Positions 24,142 to 39,100 are shown, counted from the first letter of the stretch. The stretch: DNA of 64,000 bases from Microvelia longipes (GCA_018340805.1 JACMZG010001870.1:48666182-48730181), one strand, 5' to 3'. The notes: a model not told the origin generated them from the sequence alone. A program made the numbers and translations.

Positions 24142-27100
24142 TTATTGTAAATTTGTTTCCATGTGTTTTGGTCAGGGTTCCTGGTGGAGTTCATATCGAT
24201 GCCGGTGACTGTAGGGTTTACATCGGCCGCCGCTCTGACGATAGGCTCAGGCCAGCTGAGCAGTCTTTTTGGATACCCTGGCAAGACAGATACCTTCATA
24301 GATTCGTGGCGGCACTTGTTCACAACAATAAACCAATACAACCCCTGGGACACAGCTCTCGGCCTCGCCACCATAGCTCTCCTTATTCTGGCTAAGGTAA
24401 GTGTCGAATTTATTAAATCATTAACTCAGTTTTATTAGATTACCAGGTTTAAACCATGTTTTTATTATTATTAGGTTCCAGGTTTTATTATTTATTAGGT
24501 TCCCAGGTTTTTATTATTTATTAGGTTAGGTTTTTATTTATTAGGCCCCAGATTTTTATTATTTATTAGGTTCCCAGATTTTTATTATTATTAGGTTCCA
24601 GGTTTTTATTATTTATTAGGTTCCCAGGTTTTTATTATTTATTAGGTTCCCAGATTTTTATTATTTATTAGGTTCCCAGGTTTTTATATTTATTAGGTTC
24701 CCATTTTATTATTTATAGGTTCCCAGGTTTTATTATTTATTAGGTTCCCAGATTTATTATTATTAGGTTTTTTTTATTATTTATTAGGTTCCCAGGTTTT
24801 TTATTATTTATTAGGTTCCCAGATTTTTATTATTTATTAGGTTCCCAGATTTTTATTATTTATAGGTTCCCAGATTTTTATTATTTTAGGTTCCCAGGTT
24901 TTATTATTTATTAGGTTCCCAGGTTTTTATTATTATATTAGGCTCCCAGATTTTTATATTTATTAGGTTCCCAGGTTTTTATTATTTATTTATTAGGTTC
25001 CCAGATTTTTATTATTTATTAGGTTCCCAGGTTTTTATTATTTATTAGGTTCCCAGATTTTTATTATTTATTAGGATTTTTATTTATTTATTAGGTTCCC
25101 AGGTTTTTATTATTTATTAGTTTCCAGATTTTTATTATTTATTAGGTTCCCAGGTTTTTATTATTTAGTTCCCAGATTTTTATTATTTATTAGGTTCCCA
25201 GATTTTTTATTTATTATTAGATTTTTATTTTTTATTTAGGTTACCAGATTTTTATTATTTATTAGGTTCCCAGATTTTTATTATTTATTAGGTTACCAGA
25301 TTTTTATTATTTATTAGGTTCCCAGGTTTTTATTATTTATTAGGTTTAAAAAACCTAAACCTTTTTACTCCCAAGGGAGTAAAAAGTAACAGTTGCCAAC
25401 TTAACTTAATAATCGACAAACTGAATAGTATATAATTATTTTTATTTGAAAACTAAGATACCTATAAATAAGAAGATATACAAGAATAAGATGTATAAAA
25501 AAAGAATATAACATTAACAATCATTTTAAGTAGAACTAGTTAATGCTAATAATAATATAAGAATAAATAATTTAAAAAATAAAACTAGTTCTTTATTTAA
25601 AAGTAAAAAAAAATTAAGTTGGCTATTCTGATTTTTTTAAATAATTTTAAGATTTGCATACTCATTGTTTTTTTTTTGACAAAATATCATTAAATCAAAG
25701 TTTTTTTAGTTTAAAACCTTAGCTTTAACTGTTTAACCTGTCTTAAACTTTAATAATTAGATTAAAATATTACTTATAACTGCTCTAATATTCTACTCTA
25801 ATTTTTCAATTATGTCAGATAATATTGTGTGCGATATTGACGAACTTTTTAACAATACACCTCCTGACATTGCTATTGAAGCGAACTTGGTAAAAGAAAA
25901 CTTGTTACCAACGAAGTTATATGACAAAGCATGTAACAATTTTAAAAGTTGGTGTCATGATCATAATTTACAACAAGTAAGTGAAAATGCATTGCTTGTT
26001 TATTTTAATAATGAATGAAAACAAAACAAGTGTCAAGTCTGCGGTCACTGTATTCAATGATCAAATCATCTTTGCTTGTGAGAGAAAATTTTAATATCAA
26101 AAGCTATGCATCACTAATAGCATTATTAAAAAGAAAAAAAAACGAAGGTTATGTTGCAAAGAAAGCGAATGTTTTTACTAAGAACCAAGTTGAAGACTTT
26201 TTGCATAATTCACCAAACGACGAGTTTCTTATAATAAAGGTAAGATAATTTTCAGTTAAAAAATCTTGAAAAAAAGAAATGAAAAAAGACATTCTTACTT
26301 TATTTTCAATGTCGACGTCTGGAGATAAAATCTTGTATGCACCTTGGGAGTACCCTCAATAATGACTCAAAATTTGTAATATGTATGTAATAAATGATGG
26401 CTCAACATAATGTCATGTCCCTCTCTGTTTCGTTACGTCTAACTCATCAGGGCGCCGACAGAGCTTGAATTCACTCTGACCTTCAATTCTAATTCTATAA
26501 AATCAATAAAAAATCTAATTCTATAAAATCATTTTTTTAGTGTTTTATTGTATTGTTGCTAGTAGTAGTAGTAATATGAGAGGGAGTGGTAGTAACTACC
26601 AGGAAAGTAGGCCACGTTGTTGGGCCCTTTTTGCCAGCTTCTTAAGATAGTGTTCTACTCCTTTTAATTTCAAGTGTAGGTATAGTGTAGGTATATTCAG
26701 TCTAGTCTGAGAGTTCAATGTGTAACATGTGTTTCTTTAGTGCTCCTAAAAAATCATTAAATTAAGTAGGATAAATTTAGCTTTCAGTAGTAAATTTTAT
26801 ATCAATAGATTTGTTAAATAGAACTCTATAAAATTATGCAATTATTTTTCTAATATAATCAAAAGTTAAATATAAAAACTATAAGTTTATGTGTTGAATC
26901 ATAACTACTGGACAGTTTTAGTATAAAGTTCAACTAAAATAATTTAATAATCATTAATAACAACAATATCTTTTTCTTATCTTTTGTTTACTAATTAAGA
27001 TATTTCTTCCTCTCCTATTTTCTAATAAAAACAATAACAAACTACTTAAACCTAAGAAGTATAAATAAAACTAATTAATCAAAATTACAATAAATAATTA

Positions 27101-30100
27101 AATTAAATTAATAAATAATTATAAACTAAAAAATTAAAACTAATTATACAAAATAATAATAACTAATTAAATTAAAAATAATAATTAAAATATATTTAAA
27201 ATGGACAAGTGCAATAAATGCAACAAACATATTTCTTCAAATCTTTCATTAAAATGTGTAAAATGTGAAATGCTATTCCATGACAAATGTATTGGTGATA
27301 GTAAAATGATTGGCACAAGAAGTGCTTGGAAATGTAATTCCTGCCAGGAAAAAGACAACTCAAATGGAGAAAATATGAACTTGGCATCAACAGGGAAAGA
27401 ACCCCAACAATCAACTACCACAGAAGACAGCAAAATAAACAAATTAGAAGCAAATATAGATCAACTAGTAACCCAAATGAATCTTCTAACTTCCCTCATA
27501 CCAAAAGTAAACAATATTGAAGCAACAGTAAGTAGTTCAAATCAAATAATAAATGAATTTAACACAAAAATAGATAATATAGATTCAAAATGTGAAAACC
27601 TAAAGCATGAAATGGATCAAAAAATAAAAGAAACAATAGAGCATTTCGAAGCCAAATACAGTAAATTACTGGAAATGTACAAAAAATTAGTGCAAGAAAA
27701 TAAAGCACTAAGAGAAGACCAGGAAAAAACAAAAATATCTCAAAATGATCAAGAACAAAGATCTAGAATTGACAACGTAGAAATTACTAATGTCCCAGAG
27801 ACCCCAAATGAAAATTGCTTTGCATTGGTCGAAAAAATTGGTGAAACATTAGGAATAGAGAAACCTGCAAGTCATATCCTAGTAGCCCATAGAGTCAATA
27901 CAAGGGTAAAGGGGAAAATAAGACCAATTATCGTTCAAATGACCAACAGGGTAATCAAAGATAAATGGGTAAAAAAAGGAAGAATAGAAAGACCTCTTAT
28001 TAACAGTATTCTCCCCAATCATACACTAAAAGATGCACATTTCTTCATAAATGAACACCTTACCATCAAAAACAAAAAGCTTGTATGGCTGACTAAAAAA
28101 GTAAAGCAGACCTATGGATTCGAATATATCAATACAAAAGACGGCAGAATAAGCATCACTAAAGACGACAAATCTCATCCCGTTTTTATTAACAACTTTG
28201 GAATCCTACGCAGCCTGGACACCAAAAAGAAAATAAAAGAACTTTGGATTAATAATGAAGAAAATAGTCAAGAGGAAGAAGATCAACCTAAAACTATTTA
28301 GAGATAAACTAAAACTATCATCTATATTTATTAAAACTTTACTAACCTACTAACACTACACATAATATAAATATAACACCTATATATAAATAAAAACACA
28401 GCCAACTAAAATAAATTAAATAAACATTAGAAACAAAACACAAATAATTAAACTAACAATTATAAATAATTAAAACATGCAGCAAAACAACAAAAACACA
28501 CAAATAATAAAAAATAACAAATTAACAATTCTACACTCAAACGAAGTTAAAATAAAAATTTAGACCAACTCTGTATTAAATTGCACGACTTAAAAATTAA
28601 GCCAAACATACTCATACTTTCTGAAGCTTTTTTAAAAAACAAATTATCTAGTGAATATAAAATAGATGGTTACAAAACGACAACAACGACTAACAACTAC
28701 AACAAAAATAGTGGAATAGTAGTTTATATAGCTGACAACCTAGACTTAGACATTGACATACAGGAACTACAAATGACAGACTGTAACGCTTTATTTATTA
28801 AAATATTAAATAAAAGAAATATAAATATACTAGCCTTATACAGATCTCCAAGTGGAGACATAAATAAATTTATTGAAGAATTAGAGACAAAAATTAATCA
28901 GATTAAGACCAAAAACAATATAATTATAGGCGATATAAACATAAATATCAAGTCAGAAGACACTAATACATTAGAAACTGAAGCCTACAACTATCTTGAC
29001 TTGATGACAGACAAAAAATTAATCCCATTAATAAATGAATATACAAGAGTAACAGATCACAGTGCTACATGCATAGATCATATTTTTGCAACTCAAAATA
29101 TATCTAATGATATAAAAACTGAAGTTATTAAAACAAGAGTAACGGATCACTACAGTATACTGGCGACAATAGACAACCTGACAAATAACACACTGACTAG
29201 ACAACTAGACAACCAACCTATACAAATAAAAAAAATAGATAATAATAAATTAAAAGAATTACTTAAACAAGAAACGTGGAATCAAATTATCTTAGAAAAC
29301 GATACTAATATTGCTACAAATGCTTTTATTGAGACTATACAAAAACATACCAATTCAGCAATTGAAACAAAAATAATTCAAACAAAAAGAAAATTCATTA
29401 AATTAAAACCTTGGATTAGCCACGGACTTATTGTATCCATTAGAAAGAAAGAAAAATTAAACAAAAAATTAATTAAGCAACCCTATAACACCAAATTAAA
29501 AGACTATATTAACAAATACAACAAAACACTAACTAAACTAATAAATAAAACAAAAAATGAATATATCCTTAAAAAAGTTGAAAACTGTGAAAATAACGTA
29601 CGGAAAATATGGACAGCAACAAACGAAATATTTAATAGAAAAAATAAAACAGAAAATCACATAGACAAACTAATAACAGAAGACGGACAAGAACTAGACG
29701 GAAACAAAGAACCAAAACAAGTAGCCAATGAGATGGGCAGATACTTTACAAAAGTTGGGGAAACTTTAGCCAATGAAATAACAATACAACCTGACAACCA
29801 AGACAACTCACATAATTATAACATTAAACGAAAATGGGAAAATATTGATGTAAGTAAAGAAAAAATTAGAAAAGCAGTTAAAGACCTAAGAGGTGGATCT
29901 GGCCCTGGCCATGATCAAATAACTGCTAATTTAATTAAAGAAAATATAGATTCACTGATAAAGCCACTGCATCATATTGTTCAATTAAGTTTCAACTCAG
30001 GTATATTTCCAGAAATATTAAAGATTGCTATTATTACTCCAATACATAAGAGTGATAAAAAAAAATAACCCAAAAAACTACCGCCCAATATCATTAGTCT

Positions 30101-33100
30101 CAAATATATCAAAAATTATTGAAAAAATTGTTAAAGAAAATTTTATAAAACACTTAAATATAAATGCAATAATATCAAAACACCAATATGGTTTTCAAGA
30201 GGGAGTTAGTACACAAGATGCTATTTCAGATGTAACTAATTATATTATGGAAAAAATGGACAGTGGTGAAAAACCAGTAGCTATACTGCTAGACCTGACA
30301 AAAGCATTTGACTCAGTGTCACACCAACTATTAATAAAAAAATTAAAACAAATCGGTATAGACGGTGTTATGTTGAAGTGGTTTATCAGTTATCTGAAAA
30401 ATAGACAATATAAAGTAAAAGTAAACGGGATAACAGGGGACAGCTACACAGCAAACTACTCTATACCTCAGGGTACAGTATTAGCCGGACTTTTGTTTCT
30501 CGTACATATGAACGATATTTTTTACTTAGACGTGCCTGGAATAATTAAAGGTTTTGTTGATGACGTCATATTTCTGTGCTCAGCAAATAGTTTCAAAGAA
30601 AGTACATATAAAGCAGAGACAGGAATGGTCACCATCAAACAATTCCTTGACAAAAATTTACTGACTATAAATACAAAAAAAACTAACTTTATGACTTTCA
30701 CGTTAAACTTCTTATCACAACCTGACACACAACAAATAAAAATACATAAACCTGACTGTAATATTAACTTTCCTGCCTGCAACTGCCAAACTATTAAAAA
30801 AGTAGACTCTGCTAAATATCTTGGACTGACACTAGACAGCCATCTAAATTGGAAACCTCACATTAACAACCTGACTAACAAACTGAGACAATACATGTAC
30901 ATATTCTTACGGATGAGAACTATACTTACAATACCACAACTCAAAATACTCTACTATGGACTCATAGACTCAATACTACAATATGGTATACTTGCCTGGG
31001 GGGCCGCCAACAAGACGACTACACAACAACTACAAGTACAACAAAATACTATAATTAGAATAATACTTAGAAAGGACAGACGACAGACAACACAACCATT
31101 ATATAAAAAACTAGAACTAATGCAAATAGAAGGCATCTATAAATACAATACAGCTCTAAGAGTTTTCAAAGGAAAACATAGTCTTGAAAAAATAGATCAT
31201 GGCAAATCCACCAGACTTGAAACTAGCAACCAATATAAAACACCCTACTGCAAGCACTCAGCTACCCAGAGAACCTGGCAGTACAGAGCTGCTCAGATAT
31301 GGAACCAACTTCCTAAAGAAATAACAAATATAAAAACCATAAACTCTTTTAAGAAAAAACTAAAAGAAAACATAATTAATACAGAGTAAATAACACTAAA
31401 CAAAAATTAAATTTAAAAAATAAATAACACTTACAAACAAACAATAAATAAAATATAATTAAAAAACTAACTCAACACAATAACAAAATACAAAAACTAC
31501 ACAACAATAATCTTACTACATCTAAAAACAATAAATAAAATTAATAATCATGACAATAGTAATTAAAATGCAAATAATTTTCTTCATAATACTAAAATAA
31601 TATTTTCTATTCATAATCAATAATAATTTACTACTAACTATCTTCACTACTTTACTTACTAACCTGCTACTATTTATTATAATTATACGATAAAACTTTA
31701 TATTATTATAAATATATTTCTAAAGACTCCCTCCTGCAGCACAGACCTCCTGGTCTACAGCAGGAGGTTTCCTTATACATGGAATAATAATGTTTTGTAT
31801 TATATTATTTATAAAATAAAGAAATTTGTTAAAAAAAAAAAAAAAAAATTTCATCTAATCTAGACAGAAGAGCCGTGAATTTCTATGGTTCCTCTCATGC
31901 TTTTTCAAGCAATCATACATATTTTCACTGACTCTTATAGTCTAGTGAAAACTGGGAACAACACGTGCTCTCACTGTTAAACCAAACCTCCACACACTTT
32001 AAACTACAAGGCAGAAACAGTATAGTATTATAATGAATCTACAATGAGGGTCCTAAATTTTGCCTACACCCAGTTTCATTTAGGGTAAGGGATTTTTAAC
32101 GAGTACCTGACAATGCACAGGCTCGAGACCACCGGCTTTACGTCCCTTCTGAAGGACGTGATACACAGAATTTTTATCCCTCTCATAAAAATCCAAGAGG
32201 CCCGTGCTGGGAATGAACCCATGACTAAAGTCCATTCATTCTGTGTATTGGCCGCGTACCTTAACCACTACACCACGGGTGACTCCTGTATTGTTGCTAT
32301 GTTCCTGTTATCCTATCATGTCTGTTATATTTTGGTTTTTGTAGAAGTTGAAAGAGAAGACAAGTGGTATGAGCAGTGATGAAGTGTGGCGTAAGTGCCT
32401 CAAGAACACACTTTGGCTCGTAGGCCTTGGACGCAATGCATTCGTTGTCATCCTTGGCACCTTCCTCGCTTTCATCTTTTCCCTCTACAACCTCAAACCT
32501 TTCAGACTCACTGGTAACCTTTTCTTGTTTGCTCTATAATTCCAAAACAGAGATGTCTCCATCGACTATCTGTTTTAAGGTGTTTTTAAAACCTGTCTGT
32601 TATATTTACAGGTCATGGTATGTTTATGCTAGCAAGTTAAGAGTTGGCACAAATATCAAGCTTCAGGTCTACTTGTGCTGTCCAGAATATATTTTTATTT
32701 TGTCATTAACCGCAATCAATGACAGCATAATTTCAAAAATTAATAAAATATAAAAAGAATGAGTGAAAATATTGTGAAAATGAGTGTTTTTATGGTAACT
32801 CTCACTGATATCATTTGATCCAACCGAGATTCAAGTTATGCCAAACATGAATAGTTGACGCAATTATATTTTGTCAACTCCTACCAATTATATATTTTCG
32901 TAAGTTTTGGCAAAATCAAACGTGCTGTCTCTGTCATGCAACATTTCAGTTTTTTTTTATTATAGTATAGCTCACAGTTATAATCAGTTGATAGCATGGG
33001 AGATTATTTAGTACGTTCACACACCACTCCTAAATCCGCGGATCATAAACAATACGATGGTAATATTAGCTGTATGAACCATGCGGAGGGAATCCAATCG

Positions 33101-36100
33101 TATGTGCTAGAACTTGGGAGATGGAATCTAAATGGATCCCCCAATACGCTGCATGTACCTTCAGATGCGATCGTATTTTATGGATAACCTTCTTGCCGAG
33201 CTTTTATTTCTCTTAAATATTACCATTTCACACCAAATAACTTTTGGAATATTTTTTTTTTTAGTGTAACTTAATTATTATGCAAAAAAATCACAACTTA
33301 ATTAAATATATTTTTTGTTTTAAACTTCCTTATAACCAAAAGTGAACCTTCGCCAAAAGACGTGATGTTTTGGCGGGATCAGTTATCACGTAATCTCACT
33401 CGATCGACTGAGCAAATACAGTGCAAGAACCTTATCGCATTTAATGCGTATGGAATACGATCACCTGTTAAATACACTGTGTGTACATAGTAATTGCTGA
33501 GGAACTAATGAGGTTGGTCTAATATGAAATTGTGGGTGTGGTCTAACTTCCAAGACTAACCACATTGGCTCCCTTGCATTATTTTACTACACTGTCAACT
33601 GATTATTACCATGTGTTATACTATAGTCTAACCAAAGTGCTAAAAAAATACTTGGCCACGAGTACCATAGTATTTAGTACTCGTGGCTTTACTTAACTTT
33701 AGGCTAACATTTTTTTAAGGCTGTTAAATAGATGTCAGCAATATGAGGTACAATGACAACCTTGGTCAAATAAAACTCTCAAGTTCTCTCGCATTATTGT
33801 CTTGAAACGTTCCTCTGACTTTATGTCCTGCTGAAACAAACATCTATAACTCTCTCTTTAGAAAAGCAAATGACTTGACATTTCTTCAGATGAATTTGGC
33901 GATGATTATCCTTACACCTCTGGAAATAGTTTTACTGATTTTACAAGACCTCCGCCACATCAGTGGTTAGCACATGTCTCATGAAATTTAAATATATAAT
34001 GGGACCCATAATTTTTGAGAAATGAAATAGGGAAGCTGACGTCCATACTTAACAGTTTGTTTTCAAGAAAAATACAAAAGTAAATATGCGTAAAAGTAAA
34101 ACGAAATTAAAATGTGGAAACGGCAGCTTAAAAATAAACTAGACCATGTCATGTTTGCTTACAGGTCATGTAGCTTCGGGTCTGCCACCATTCCAGCCCC
34201 CTCCCTTCAGCACAACATACAACAATGAAACACTGTCATTCCTTGACATGACTCATGAGATGGGCTCTGCCGTCATAGCCATCCCCCTCATAGCTATCCT
34301 TGAAAGCATCGCAATTGCCAAGGCTTTCTGTAAGTAAATTCATTATAGAGTTGTGTCATGGTACTAGGCAACTCAACAATGAATTATAATTCATACATTT
34401 TTAAGAATAAAATTGACAGCTACATGTGTCAGTGGTTAGTTCAACTCTTAGAATAATACTAATATAGAAGGAGCATATGACCGTAAACACAATGTAATTC
34501 TACTGGTAACACGAAAGCCGGTTGACTGGTGGTAATAAGTAGGGGTACTACCCTTTTTTTATTATAATTATTTTATTTAAGTGTGTGTTCCACACTAGTA
34601 GTACTACATACACTTTCAAGCATTAGATGTAAAGAACCCTTATTGTACAAGATATTTATTATACTAATTATGTAATAGTATAATTTCTCACCAGAAGTTA
34701 TCAGTCAATGATTAATATCATTTTCACTACTATTATAGCAAACCACACTAACAACAAAACATTATTCTAAATATATGTTATAAATATCCATTAATGAAGA
34801 AAGATTGTAAAGAACAAATATAATAACTTAAAACACCTGCTGAGTATTTAATAAAACCGGTCTTAGATAGCAAAAGGGTAGGGGAATACGAGAATCTACA
34901 TTTAGTTGACGAGGACTACTTTTAATATAATTTTAATTAAAAACGTTAAACTACAATTTAAAATGCTTTAAGTATTGTAATGCACAGATATTTATATTAG
35001 TATTTTATAAATAGTCAATTATTAATTAATATTAGAACATAATAATTCAGCAACCGGAAGTATTGCCAACTTTTTTATAAGAAAATTTTATATTGTTAGG
35101 GGTAACACGAATTGCCTTTCGTGTTATCAGTATTGCTCCTTCTATATATAGTATTATTCTAAGGTTTAACTACTGAATGGATTTAAATTTGTTTATCTTT
35201 TTGACTAAGGTGGTATGCCTGTACAGTTGTTTACGTAGCAGTATAATGGCTGTATATGTATTTAATATTTTTAAAATGGCCTATAAAAACATAAAGAAGC
35301 TTTTTATTTTATTACTTTTTGTCATTTATAATGTAGGTATATTGGAAAGGTGTTGTGTTTGCAAAACAATCCAGAACCAGAATTATCTGTTTCAAGTCTT
35401 TTAGACCTCCTTAGTAGATTTCACAAAGTTGTGTATCTGTTATCATCTCAGCTCCCATTATATATTTATGGTAGAGTTGAAATTTTGAAAAAATAAGTGT
35501 AGGACTGACAATTCAGTCAATAGGTGTATTTGTGATATCTGGTAAATTAAATAAAATTTAAATAAAAGCCAGATATTAATATTTTCGCTTAAACAACCCA
35601 ATAGAGACAATGCTTTGAAACTTCTTGGTGTCACTTTAGATGCTCAGCTTACCTGGGACAAGCACACCTCTCTGCTTACTGACAAACTCTCATCTGTCCT
35701 CTTTTTACTACGTAAATTATCACAAGTAGTAGATACTAAAACTCTTATCTCAGTCTACAATGCTTACTTCTTCTCCAGGATGTCCTACTGCGTAGCTTTA
35801 TGGGGAACCAGTAGCTCCGCTCATCACATCTTCCTTCTTCAAAAAAAGAGCCATTCGTATCATCTTCAACTTACAATATTCCAACTCCTGTAAACCCTAC
35901 GAGCATTGAGATCAAATGGGTCTCACTTAAAAGGCCTCAAGTTGTTTCCCCTGAGAATTGAGATCAAATGGGGTATATTGAATCCTGTATTATTATGTTC
36001 TAGCTAAAGGTAAGAGTCTAGATGCGACCCAAGAGATGATAGCTTTGGGCCTTTGCAACATAGCTGGGTCATTTGTCAGTTCCTTCCCAACCACTGGTTC

Positions 36101-39100
36101 TTTTACAAGAACAGCTGTGAACAATGCTTCTGGAGTTGTTACACCTGCTGGAGGACTAGTCACAGGTATAAAAACTTGAATCAAAATAATTTTAGTTCTA
36201 TTAGGTTTGATGAAAACGATATTAAAAGGACATTGAAATTGATTGAATGACACATGAAATTAAAAATATGACTCCACTTGTTATTAAAAGAAAAATTACA
36301 TGTTTAAAGTAGCATCAAATAAAGCTGTAAAACTGTAACAATTATTATGTGTATATATCGAGCTCCCACCAGGAATGTTGTTACTTTTTTTGAAAAACTT
36401 GAAATGGCTTAAAATATAGCTAGTAAATCGGCTAAAAATGTGTATGTGTGTACTGACATGAACATAGATTTGTTGGATGTAAATAATAGTCGCACCTGCC
36501 AACTTAATAATATACTTCTAGCAAACAATATGTCTGCTACTTGGAATGACGTTACTAGGCCTGCTAGCCAGTCCTTTATAGACAATATTTTTACCAATAT
36601 TCATGACATTAAAGCAAATAAATTTGGGTATAATTTCTCTGATCACATTGCCTTGACTTGTAAACTCACTAAGAGTAAAAAAGATAGTAAAACTCAAATT
36701 AATTACAATAGAAGATTTATTAATCAGGAAGGTAAACAATTTTTAATTAATGATCTACAAAATTTTAAAATTGATGCTGATAACATAGAGGAGTGCGAAT
36801 TAAATTGGAAGACCTTTAATTCATTTATCTGCCAAGCATTTCTGCAAAAAAAGTAAAATTAAATACAAATAAAAACAATAATGCTTACCAAACTTCAGAC
36901 AAATTGAAAAAACTTAGAGAAGAGGTACTTACCTTATCTGCCTTAAGTAAAGACGTACATAGCCCCTACCTCTCTGCTAAGCTTAAGTCTGCAAAAATAA
37001 AATACAAAAATCAGATTAAAGATGAAAAGAAAAAACATAATATAGAGTATGTGAAAGAACACGCAAACAATAACATGAAAGTATGGCAACTAATTAAACA
37101 AGAAAGTGGTAATAATAATAAAAAACTTACCTCATCATTACTATCTGCTAATGAATTAAATATTTTTTTTTGTTAATGTTCCTGATAAGCTGGTTAAGCA
37201 GCTACCTTTTAATTCCAATATTAATGTTAGTTTTGATGATTACTTAAAAAATCCTAATGATAAAAGCTTTTACTTCACTCCAACTAGTCCAAATGAAATA
37301 GCTAAAATTATTAAAAACCTTAAAAAGTCTAAGGCCAATGACATCTTTCATCTAAATAATGATGTATTAAACAATTGAGTGATATTATTAAACACCCATT
37401 TAATGATCTAATTAATAGCTCTCTTTCCCACGGACATTTCCTGATGTATTAAAATTTAGCAAAGTAGTCCTACTTTTGAAGAAAGACAACCCTGATGACG
37501 AAAACAATTACAGACCAATTAGTTTGACACCAGTCCTAGGTAAAATGTTTGAAAAAATTATAAAAGTCCGTTTAGTAAAATTTTTTAATAAATGTAAAAT
37601 TTTTAATAATTCTCAATTTGGATTTAGAGAAGGTTTATCCACTCAGAATGCTATTAATGCTTTGACCAATTTCATTTATGAGGCTTTGAATCTAAGGAAG
37701 ATGTTATTACATTATCCTGCGACTTATCTAAAGCATTTGATTGTGTTAGTCATGATATTTTACTGCAAAAGCTTTATCATTATGGTATAAGGGGAACCCC
37801 GCTAGCTCTTATCGAGTCATACCTCAAGTCTAGGACTCAGGTCACTATATTTAATGGAGAGACAAGCGCTCCGGCGCTTTCTAAGCACGGAGTGCCTCAG
37901 GGCTCTGTTCTTGGACCCCTGCTGTTAATTTACATTAATGATCTCCCTGAATATGGAGCCATGAGTCCAAGATTTGCGGATGATACTACATATGCAGTTA
38001 GTGGGAAGAATCTTGATGGAATAGTTAATAAAATAGATGATATTATCAAGCTAGCAAATGACTGGTTTATAGTAAATAAGTTAACTTTAAATGAGTCAAA
38101 AAACCAGATTTTAACTCACACTCTTAAATAAATTTATAATAATAATAATATAAACATTTCACCCATTAAAATACTTGGAGTGTCCCTTGATAGTACACTT
38201 AACTGGAAAGCTCATGTTAATGAGTTAGGAAGTAAACTTTCATCTATTTTATTTCTGCTACGTAAACTTAGTTTAACTTTTAGACATTGATACCATGAAA
38301 CTTGCTTACTATGCGCATTTTCATTCACGTATGCTGTATTGTATTAAAGAATGGGGAGCAGCCCCCGTAGCCAACAGTATTTTTATTTTGCAAAAAAAGC
38401 TATTCGTATCATGAATAATGCTAAACATGACTCTAAGTGCAAACAATATTTTATTGAAAATAAAATTTTAACTTTTCATTCAGCCTATATTTTTTCATTG
38501 TTGTTGTTCGTTAAAGCAAAGTATGATGAGGGGGAGTTCAATTATATTAAGAACCACAATTATGGCACTAGATATATTGCTAACATCAATATTCCCACTT
38601 GTAGGCTCAACAAATCACATCAGTCCCCAAATTTTAATGGAATAAGGTGCTTTAATAAATTACCAGCTTCAATAGTTGAACTTCCACCCAAAAATTTCAA
38701 AAAAAGCATTAAAACATTGTTGCTTGAGAAAGCCTACTATAATGTTAACAAATTTTAATTGATAATTTAGTATTCCCACCTTAAATGTTAAGTGTTTCTC
38801 ATGTAATGTTATGCTTTTTTTGTTTTTTTTTAATCAAGTTTGTTATTCAAGTTATGCTGCCTATGTTTATGCAGTCTATTTAATAATTTATAATCTATTT
38901 GTTTTCTTGTTTTGTTTTTTTCATTTAATTGTAAAGTTTTGACAATTGAGTAACTTTTTAATAAAGTAACCTCAAGTATGTAAATAAATAAATAAATAAA
39001 ACTCCCATCCCTTCTTTACATTGGGTACTTTGAATAGAACGAGACACAAAGTGTTGAGTCTAGGCGTGTAACGCTAATGTACAGCAGCACGACAGAGCAT

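Larger units (their letters stand above)
26715..31847 (+). mobile_element. Nearly full-length LINE inserted in a SINE
   Basis: About 5.1 kb: an AT-rich 5' UTR, ORF1 with a PHD-type zinc finger, ORF2 with AP endonuclease and reverse transcriptase, a 3' UTR hairpin, AAATAAAG and a poly(A) of about 18. It lies in the same orientation as the transporter gene, in intron 4. The SINE sequence before it (to 26690) resumes directly after the poly(A) at 31848. ORF1 with a PHD finger suggests the CR1/L2/Daphne side of the Jockey superfamily; the clade is not certain. The 5' boundary is uncertain by about 30 bp. Confidence 0.85.

Noticed and set aside
33640..33695. Small hairpin CCACGAGTA/TACTCGTGG
   Set aside because: Nine-bp stem only; expected by chance in a window of this size and without context.
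35993..36253. 86-codon minus-strand frame
   Set aside because: Antisense of transporter exon 7.
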